The notes under the pieces were generated by a model. That model searched no databases and was not told the origin of the DNA. It worked only from the letters and a program-made list of their open reading frames with translations. This document shows positions 58,987 through 64,000 of a DNA stretch of 64,000 bases, in pieces. This DNA is from Nocardioides marmoribigeumensis. Lineage in GTDB: Bacteria > Actinomycetota > Actinomycetes > Propionibacteriales > Nocardioidaceae. Both the position numbers and the translations under genes were made by a program. The first letter of the stretch is position 1. Each line of letters begins with the position of its first letter. The stretch covers positions 3,038,001 to 3,102,000 of the forward strand of contig NZ_JAVDYG010000001.1 of assembly GCF_031458325.1 (NCBI RefSeq), read 5' to 3'.

Positions 58987-59019
58987 ATGACGTCCGAGAC
59001 CGACCGGGAGACGACGTGA
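58987..59019 (+). CDS. possible 10-aa leader peptide before the GAF gene
   Basis: ATG 58987 has a strong GAGGAGGGG just upstream. It encodes MTSETDRETT and stops at TGA 59017-59019, overlapping the GTG start of the GAF gene as GTGA. The strong ribosome site belongs to this mini-frame, and the GAF gene has no good site of its own, so translational coupling is likely. A true peptide function is unproven. Confidence 0.45.
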   Translation: MTSETDRETT

Positions 59020-59789
59020 GCGACACCCGGTCCCTGGCCCGGGCTGGGGTCGAGCCGGGCATCGACCGAAGCCACACGCCCCAGGAGAGGTACGCCGCCC
59101 TGGTCGCCGCCTGCACCACCCGGCTCGGGCTGGAGGCGGCGTCGTACGCCGTCCTGACGCCCGGCCGCGGACTCACCCCGCTCGCCGCGGATCCGCTGGG
59201 TCGTGTGCTCGCGCTCCTCGAGCGGCACCTCGACCAGGGGCCGGCGACGGACGCCCTCCGCACCGGGGCCGTGGTCGGCGCCGACGACCCGGCGACCTTG
59301 CGCAGACGCTGGCCGGCCATCGCTCTCGAGCTCGAGCGGCGCGGCATCTCGAGTGCCTACGGCATCCCGCTGCACGACCGGGCGGACGGGGGGCCGGTCA
59401 GCGGAGCTCTCGTGCTCTACGCGGGACGTCCCCTCGAGGCCGCCGAGGTCAGGCTGGCCCGGTCCTTGGCGACGGTGTGGGCGCCCGCCCGCCTGCCCGC
59501 GAGGACTCGACCTAGCCGGCAGCGCGCGCGGCTTCCAGGGCGGCGCCCCCGATCGCCGACATCCGGCCGTCGGCGATCGGCTGCAGCCGGTTGCCGAGCC
59601 GGTTGCTCACGAACGCCAGGGAGAGACCGGTCTCGGGGTCGGCCCAGGCCCCTGACCCGCCGAAGCCGTAGTGGCCCACCGACCGCCGCGGCATGCGCTC
59701 GACCCGGAGCCACGCCGGGTGGAAGCCCAGTCGCCAGTGCGGACGGATCCCGAGCACGTAGTCGCGGCGCCGGGTCTGGGTCTCGCTGA
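59016..59789 (+). CDS. GAF-domain protein, tail uncertain
   Basis: The frame from GTG 59016 remains open for 257 codons. Residues about 20-150 are a GAF domain (LERHLDQGPATDALRTGAVV, RRRWPAIALELERRGISSAY, GPVSGALVLYAGRPLEAAEV) of the kind that precedes ANTAR or other output domains. After about residue 165 the sequence becomes Arg/Pro/Ser-rich and lies antisense to the serine hydrolase gene, which suggests either a spurious tail or a frameshift: another frame has a TAG near 59514. No ANTAR domain is visible. Real coding is well supported only to about 59510. Confidence 0.7.
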   Translation: MSDTRSLARAGVEPGIDRSHTPQERYAALVAACTTRLGLEAASYAVLTPGRGLTPLAADPLGRVLALLERHLDQGPATDALRTGAVVGADDPATLRRRWPAIALELERRGISSAYGIPLHDRADGGPVSGALVLYAGRPLEAAEVRLARSLATVWAPARLPARTRPSRQRARLPGRRPRSPTSGRRRSAAAGCRAGCSRTPGRDRSRGRPRPLTRRSRSGPPTAAACARPGATPGGSPVASADGSRARSRGAGSGSR

Positions 59790-60705
59790 GCTGGGCGATG
59801 CGCTCCGACGACAGGTAGCGGTTGCCGTCCAGCACGCCGTCGTTGGCGATCGCGGCGTACATCCGCGCGAGCGCGGGGGCGCTGAACACGCCGTTCCACC
59901 CGGGCATCACCGCGTCGTGGGCCCGCGGGCTGCGCGCAAGCTCGTCGAACCCCTCGGCCATGCCGGCCTCGGCGATCGCCCGCAGGCCCGGCAGGCCCGA
60001 GAGGATGCGACCGGTGGTGCTCCACGGCATCGGACCCGGCTTCACGGTGGGGAACACCCGCGCGATCCGCACCCGGGACTCCTGCGGCACGTGGAACCAC
60101 AGCTCCTCCGCACCGAGCGGGTCCGAGACCTCCTCCTTGAGCAGCGTGGTGAAGTCCTTGCCCGTCACGCGGGCGGCGAGCTCGGCGACCAGGTTGCCGT
60201 AGGTCACCGCGTGGTAGCCCGGCCCCTGGAACCGCCGCGGGTCGGGTCGCGCCGCGGCCAGGGCGTCGGCGAAGGCCCGGTAGTCGAGCAGGACCTTCTG
60301 CGTCGGCGCGACCTCGCGCACGTTGTGCAGGCCGGCCCGGTGCGACATCAGCTCGCGGACGGTGATGCGCTCCTTGCCGGCGGCCGCGAACTCCGGCCAG
60401 TAGGTCGCGACCGGCTGGTCGTAGTCGACGAGGCCGCGGTCGGCGAGCCGGTGCACGACGGTGCTGGCCACGCCCTTGCCGGTCGAGAAGCACAGCGTGA
60501 CGGTGTCGTGGGTCCAGCGGGTGTCCTTGGCGCGCCACCCGGCCCACACGTCGAGCACCTTCTCGCCGTGGAGGTACGCCGCCACGGCGCCGCCCCCGTC
60601 GCCGCGCCGTTGGAACCGCTCGAAGAAGCGGTCGGCGGCCGACCGGAAACGCGGGTCGACGTACATCTCGCGGGCGGGGGCGTCCCGTGGCTGCGTGCTG
60701 CTCAT
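59512..60705 (-). CDS. serine beta-lactamase-fold hydrolase (EstB-like)
   Basis: A 397-aa protein. It has the class C/EstB nucleophile motif STGK (Ser 74, Lys 77) and a Tyr in YHAVTYGNLVAEL for the YxN motif, in the arrangement of the family that includes esterase EstB and LACTB. No signal peptide is seen, so it is probably cytoplasmic. It acts as an esterase or peptidase-like enzyme on unknown substrates. Its end overlaps the uncertain tail of the GAF frame on the opposite strand. Confidence 0.9.
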   Translation of the reverse strand: MSSTQPRDAPAREMYVDPRFRSAADRFFERFQRRGDGGGAVAAYLHGEKVLDVWAGWRAKDTRWTHDTVTLCFSTGKGVASTVVHRLADRGLVDYDQPVATYWPEFAAAGKERITVRELMSHRAGLHNVREVAPTQKVLLDYRAFADALAAARPDPRRFQGPGYHAVTYGNLVAELAARVTGKDFTTLLKEEVSDPLGAEELWFHVPQESRVRIARVFPTVKPGPMPWSTTGRILSGLPGLRAIAEAGMAEGFDELARSPRAHDAVMPGWNGVFSAPALARMYAAIANDGVLDGNRYLSSERIAQLSETQTRRRDYVLGIRPHWRLGFHPAWLRVERMPRRSVGHYGFGGSGAWADPETGLSLAFVSNRLGNRLQPIADGRMSAIGGAALEAARAAG

Positions 60706-60741
60706 GCCCCATGGTGCCCACGAGAGGGGTGCGGACCCAGG

Positions 60742-61446
60742 TCAGGTGTCCGTCGACGGCGTGGCGCGGGGGCCCCATCCCGGCGGCGGGCCCCACCCGT
60801 GCGGGCCACCGAAGCCGCGGCCGTGCCTCATGCCCATCCCGGGACCGCCGGTGCTGAGCTCGACCGTCCCGAGGTCCTTGCTGACCTCGGCGTGGACCGG
60901 CTCGTCGCCGCGGACGCCCATCACGTCGTAGGACCCGTCGTCCTCCTTGAGGACAGCGACCACCTTCACCGCCTTGTCCTTCTTGGTGACCGCGTCGACC
61001 ACGTCGGCCTTCTCGGACCCCGTGACCGGCGTGTGCCCGCGCATCCCGCCGGGACCGCCGGGGCCGCCGGGGAAGCCCGGACCGCCCCGCATGCCGGGGA
61101 CCCTCCCGGGAGCCCTGAGCTCGACGGTGCCCAGGTCATTGCTCACCTCGATGCGGACCGGCCGGCCGCCCCGGGTGCCCATCACGTCGTAGGACCCGTC
61201 CTCGTCCTTCATCACCACCCGGACGGTGACGTCGTCGTACTTCCCCGTGACCGCGGAGGCGACCTTGCTCCGCTCGCTGCCGGTGACGGGGGTGTGGTCG
61301 TGACCCCACCCGTGGCCTTGGCCCATGCGCGGACCCGGGGACTCGTCGTCGTCGGTGGCGGCGGTGGCGAGGTTGACCCCGCCGGCGATGACGGCGCCGG
61401 CGGCGAGCGCGGAGGCCCCGAGGAGGACGGTCTTCGTGCGGTTCAT
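60742..61446 (-). CDS. secreted protein with a duplicated 60-residue module
   Basis: A 234-aa protein with a signal peptide (first about 30 residues). Two repeats follow: residues 51-110 and 138-197. Each begins HTPVTGSE, continues with VxxAVTxK, contains DGSYDVMGxRG and ends xVSxDLGTVEL, resembling small PepSY-like beta modules. A Gly/Pro/Met-rich spacer lies between them and a Gly/His-rich tail after. The family is not identified. It is likely extracytoplasmic, perhaps metal binding or inhibitory. Confidence 0.78.
   Translation of the reverse strand: MNRTKTVLLGASALAAGAVIAGGVNLATAATDDDESPGPRMGQGHGWGHDHTPVTGSERSKVASAVTGKYDDVTVRVVMKDEDGSYDVMGTRGGRPVRIEVSNDLGTVELRAPGRVPGMRGGPGFPGGPGGPGGMRGHTPVTGSEKADVVDAVTKKDKAVKVVAVLKEDDGSYDVMGVRGDEPVHAEVSKDLGTVELSTGGPGMGMRHGRGFGGPHGWGPPPGWGPRATPSTDT
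60856..61035 (-). repeat. second copy of internal duplication
   Basis: It encodes residues 138-197 of the secreted protein. It matches the first copy in its key residues (HTPVTGSE, DGSYDVMG, DLGTVEL). Confidence 0.75.
61117..61296 (-). repeat. first copy of internal duplication
   Basis: It encodes residues 51-110 of the secreted protein; see the second copy at 60856-61035. The two are separated by the glycine/proline-rich spacer. Confidence 0.75.
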
Positions 61447-61517
61447 GGCTCCATGGTGCGCCCCCGACCTGTCAGGAGCATGTGGGTGCGCTTGGCGCTG
61501 GTGGAGAGGGTGGGGGC

Positions 61518-62636
61518 ATGCCGGAGGGCCACACCATCCACGCGCTCGCGCAGCGGCTCGACGCCGCGTTCGCGGGCACGTCGCCGCGGGCCTCCTCGCC
61601 GCAGGGCCGGTTCACCGAGGAGGCGGCGCTGCTCGACGGCCAGGAGTACGCCGGCGCCGAGGCGTTCGGCAAGCACCTCACGATCCGCTTCGCCGGCGCG
61701 CCGCTCGTGCACGTGCACCTCGGGCTGTTCGGCAAGCTCTCGGTCACGCAGCACCGCCGCAAGCTCCCCGAGGGCGGCCTCGCCGGGCTCGAGGTGCCGG
61801 TGACCGGGCAGGTGCGGCTGCGGCTGCTCTCGGAGACGCACGTCGCCGACCTGCGCGGGGCGGCCACCTGCGAGCTGCTGACCGAGCAGGAGTGGTCGGA
61901 CAAGGCGACCCGCATCGGGGCGGACCCCCTGCGCCGCAGGTCGATCCCCGCCGACACCGCGCATCGCATCCTCCGCAGCAACCGTCCGGTCGGTGCCCTG
62001 CTGATGGACCAGTCGCTGATCGCAGGCGTCGGCAACGTCTACCGCGCCGAGCTGCTCCACCGGCTGCGGCTCGACCCCCACCTGCCCGGTCGCGAGCTGA
62101 CCGAGGGAGTCGTGCAGCGGGTCTGGGAGGAGCTCGTCCGGCTCATGCCCTACGGCGTGCGGACCGGTCGCATCCTCGTCGACGACGGTGACCTACGACG
62201 GGCCGCGGCGCTCCTGCGCGAGGGCCGGAGCGGACGCATCCGGCCGACGTACGCCGTCTACCGCCGGCACGGCAGGGCCTGCCCCCGCTGCGGGGAGACC
62301 GTCCTCAGGGCGACGATGGCCGCGCGCAACCTCTACTGGTGCCCGGGCTGCCAGGGTGGTCTGCCGGACCTCGAGGACCCCGCCGTCGCCCGGCTGCTGG
62401 CCGGCGACGTGCGCGAGCTGGTCGCCGCGCGCCCGGCCGGGAGCGTCTGCCCCTCCGAGGTGGCCCGCAGGGCGGCCGACGAGATCGGCACCCCGGGCTG
62501 GCGTGACCTCATGCCACTGGTCCGCGAAGTTTCATTGTCACTCGCACAAGAAGGTGCGATCGAGCTGCGCCGTCGCGGCGAGCGGCTCGACCCCGCCGAC
62601 ATCGGCGCGGGACCCATCCGGCTCGCCCCGGTGTGA
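61518..62636 (+). CDS. Nei/Fpg-type DNA glycosylase fused to DUF3253
   Basis: A 372-aa protein from ATG 61518, with GGAGAGGGTGGGGG ahead. The N-terminus MPEGHTIHALAQ provides Pro 2 and Glu 3 for glycosylase/AP-lyase catalysis. The H2TH region is LLMDQSLIAGVGNVYRAE and the zinc finger is CPRCGETVLRATM then CPGCQ. The last about 80 residues (DVRELVAARPAGSVCPSEVA; LMPLVREVSLSLAQEGAIEL; DPADIGAGPIRL) match DUF3253, a small winged-helix-like domain normally found as a stand-alone protein. It removes oxidised bases from DNA. The fusion lengthens the protein beyond the usual 260-290 residues. Confidence 0.93.
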   Translation: MPEGHTIHALAQRLDAAFAGTSPRASSPQGRFTEEAALLDGQEYAGAEAFGKHLTIRFAGAPLVHVHLGLFGKLSVTQHRRKLPEGGLAGLEVPVTGQVRLRLLSETHVADLRGAATCELLTEQEWSDKATRIGADPLRRRSIPADTAHRILRSNRPVGALLMDQSLIAGVGNVYRAELLHRLRLDPHLPGRELTEGVVQRVWEELVRLMPYGVRTGRILVDDGDLRRAAALLREGRSGRIRPTYAVYRRHGRACPRCGETVLRATMAARNLYWCPGCQGGLPDLEDPAVARLLAGDVRELVAARPAGSVCPSEVARRAADEIGTPGWRDLMPLVREVSLSLAQEGAIELRRRGERLDPADIGAGPIRLAPV

Positions 62637-62686
62637 CGGGGCTTTGGGCCCTGGGGCGACCCGCGGCGCGGGCGGACAATCCCGGC

Positions 62687-64000
62687 ATGAGACCGCGCCT
62701 CGCCCTCGTCCCCCCGGTCCTGCTCCTCGCCGCGTGGGGCCCGGGACTCGCGCAGCCGGCCGGCGCCGCCCTCGAGTGCTTCGGCCGGTCCCCGACCCAC
62801 GTGATGGGGACGGCCGAGGGCACGTACACCGGCACCAACGGTCCCGACGTGATCATCGGGTCGTCGGCGAACGACGTCATCTACGCCCTCGACGGTGACG
62901 ACCTGATCTGCGGGCGCGGGGGCAACGACGACCTCTGGGGGGCCGGCGGCTACAACCGGTTCCTGCCGGGCGACGGCGACGACCGGGTCTTCGGCAACTC
63001 GAGCCTGCGCCAGGACTCGGTCTGGTACACCGGCGCCCCGGGCCCGGTGACCGCGTCCCTCGCGACGGCGACCGTGACGGGTGAGGGCACCGACGACCTC
63101 AGCTACGTCCGCATCCTGCACGGCTCGCCCTACGCCGACGACCTCACCGGCTACGACGGTCTCGGCACGGTGTACGGCGGTCCAGGTGACGACACGCTCC
63201 GGCTGGGCAACGCCTCCGGGGCCGCCGCGGAAGGCGAGGAGGGCGACGACACGCTGCTGGGCGGTCCGGCCGACGACTCGCTCAACGGGGGCCCAGGCAA
63301 CGACGTGCTGGAGGGCGGGTCGGGCAACGACGACCTGGTCGGTGACCACACCGCGACCAGCTCCGACGACGACGGCGGGCCCAACGGCGACGACGTCCTG
63401 CGGGGCGGGGAGGGCGACGACCACCTCTGGGGCATGGGTGGGGCCGACCAGCTGACCGGCGGCCCCGGCGACGACTGGCTCAACGGCGCCGGTGAGATCT
63501 ACTGCGTCAAGATGCAGGGCTGCGAGAGCTACGACTCGAGCGGCGCGGACCGGGTCGTCTACTCCTCCGCCCCGGGTCCTGCCGAGGTCGACCTCGGCGC
63601 CGGTTCGGCCGAGGGCGACGGCGCCGACCAGGTGACCGATGTCGAGCAGGTCGTGGGCAGCCGCTTCGCCGACGTGCTGACCGGGTCGGCAGGGGCGGAC
63701 CGGCTCAGTGGTGTGGGCGGCTCGGACACCCTCGCGGGCCTGGGCGGCGCCGACGTGCTGCTGGGCGGGGCCGGTGACGACGCGATCGGCGGGGGCGCCG
63801 ACGTCGACACCGTCTCCTACACCTCGTCGTCCACGGCGGTCGTCGTCGACCTGACCGCGGGGACCGCCGCCGGCGAGGGACGCGACACCCTCACCGACGT
63901 GGAGAACGCGACCGGCTCGGCGTACGGCGACCGTTTGCGCGGCACGCCCACGGTCAACGTGCTGGTCGGCAGCACCGGCACCGACACGCTCCTCGGGCGT
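62687..64000 (+). CDS. secreted RTX calcium-binding repeat protein, 3' truncated
   Basis: It starts at ATG 62687 with a signal peptide (RPRLALVPPVLLLAAWGPGL, cleavage near AGAA). The reading frame stays open to the window end (438 codons). It consists of hemolysin-type nonapeptides (GGPGDDTL, GGPGNDVLEGGSGNDDL, GGAGDD and similar), usually Ca-binding parallel beta-roll repeats, interspersed with regular segments like VSYTSSSTAVVVDLT. The C-terminus lies outside the window. Function: secreted calcium-stabilised protein, substrate unknown. Confidence 0.9.
   Translation, partial: MRPRLALVPPVLLLAAWGPGLAQPAGAALECFGRSPTHVMGTAEGTYTGTNGPDVIIGSSANDVIYALDGDDLICGRGGNDDLWGAGGYNRFLPGDGDDRVFGNSSLRQDSVWYTGAPGPVTASLATATVTGEGTDDLSYVRILHGSPYADDLTGYDGLGTVYGGPGDDTLRLGNASGAAAEGEEGDDTLLGGPADDSLNGGPGNDVLEGGSGNDDLVGDHTATSSDDDGGPNGDDVLRGGEGDDHLWGMGGADQLTGGPGDDWLNGAGEIYCVKMQGCESYDSSGADRVVYSSAPGPAEVDLGAGSAEGDGADQVTDVEQVVGSRFADVLTGSAGADRLSGVGGSDTLAGLGGADVLLGGAGDDAIGGGADVDTVSYTSSSTAVVVDLTAGTAAGEGRDTLTDVENATGSAYGDRLRGTPTVNVLVGSTGTDTLLGR

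Noticed and set aside
1-64000. CRISPR arrays, rRNA, tRNA, integrase or transposase genes
   Set aside because: None were seen on reading both strands; the repeated sequences present are short palindromes or protein-level repeats, and RTX repeats near the right end are coding.
62687-64000. Treating the RTX stretch as a DNA tandem repeat array
   Set aside because: The repeats are imperfect at base level but regular at protein level in one open frame with a signal peptide.

Overview
The window comes from a high-GC actinobacterium, most likely Nocardioides or another member of the Nocardioidaceae. The pointers are near-uniform G/C third codon positions, many GTG starts, dense ATGA/GTGA overlaps, actinobacterial families (DUF1876, DUF4389, HelD, paired WYL regulators) and a polyhydroxyalkanoate (PHA) operon. 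Species cannot be named from the sequence alone. No rRNA, tRNA, integrase, transposase, origin or CRISPR array was seen.

1-7290 is a metabolic block. The 3' part of an MMPL-family transporter is followed by a small membrane protein and an XRE-cupin regulator. Then comes a four-gene cluster with minimal gaps: acyl-CoA synthetase, PHA synthase (PhaC), intracellular PHA depolymerase (PhaZ-like) and acyl-CoA dehydrogenase. Together these would activate fatty acids, store and mobilise PHA, and oxidise acyl-CoAs.

7380-46300 is a large accessory region dominated by conflict and defence genes. Parts of it (about 7.3-11.0 kb and 14.4-38.9 kb) use visibly more A/T-ending codons than the flanks. It holds: (a) a macro-like/SIR2 protein; (b) a minus-strand operon of two WYL regulators, a P-loop GTPase and a 110-aa protein; (c) a VWA protein; (d) a SNF2 helicase divergent from a six-gene operon of SNF2-like helicase-DUF3883, DUF1643, DUF1156 DNA methyltransferase, DUF262/HNH, HEPN-DUF499 ATPase and a coiled-coil protein; (e) a HelD-like ATPase, a zinc-ribbon protein, a COG3440-type HNH nuclease and a RecB-like nuclease/helicase; (f) a membrane-anchored serine hydrolase; (g) a three-gene operon of a YbjN/TY-Chap-like protein, an ADP-ribosylglycohydrolase fused to a cysteine phosphatase, and a NERD nuclease-helicase; (h) a ScoMcrA-head/zinc-ribbon protein with a 36-aa zinc-ribbon gene behind it. 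The six-gene operon in (d) looks like an elaborated helicase-methylase-ATPase (Hma-like) modification-linked defence system and is the strongest candidate for something new. The WYL-GTPase operon (b) and the ADP-ribosylglycohydrolase operon (g) come next.

46361-64000 returns to typical high-GC chromosomal content: a beta-CASP metallo-hydrolase, DUF1876, a tandem pair of zinc-ribbon membrane proteins, secreted PI-PLC-like and immune-inhibitor-A proteins, a cold-shock protein, a DUF4389 membrane protein, an ABC-2 exporter next to a universal stress protein, a GAF protein, an EstB-like serine hydrolase, a secreted protein with an internal duplication, a Nei-type DNA glycosylase fused to DUF3253, and the 5' part of a secreted RTX-repeat protein cut by the window end.
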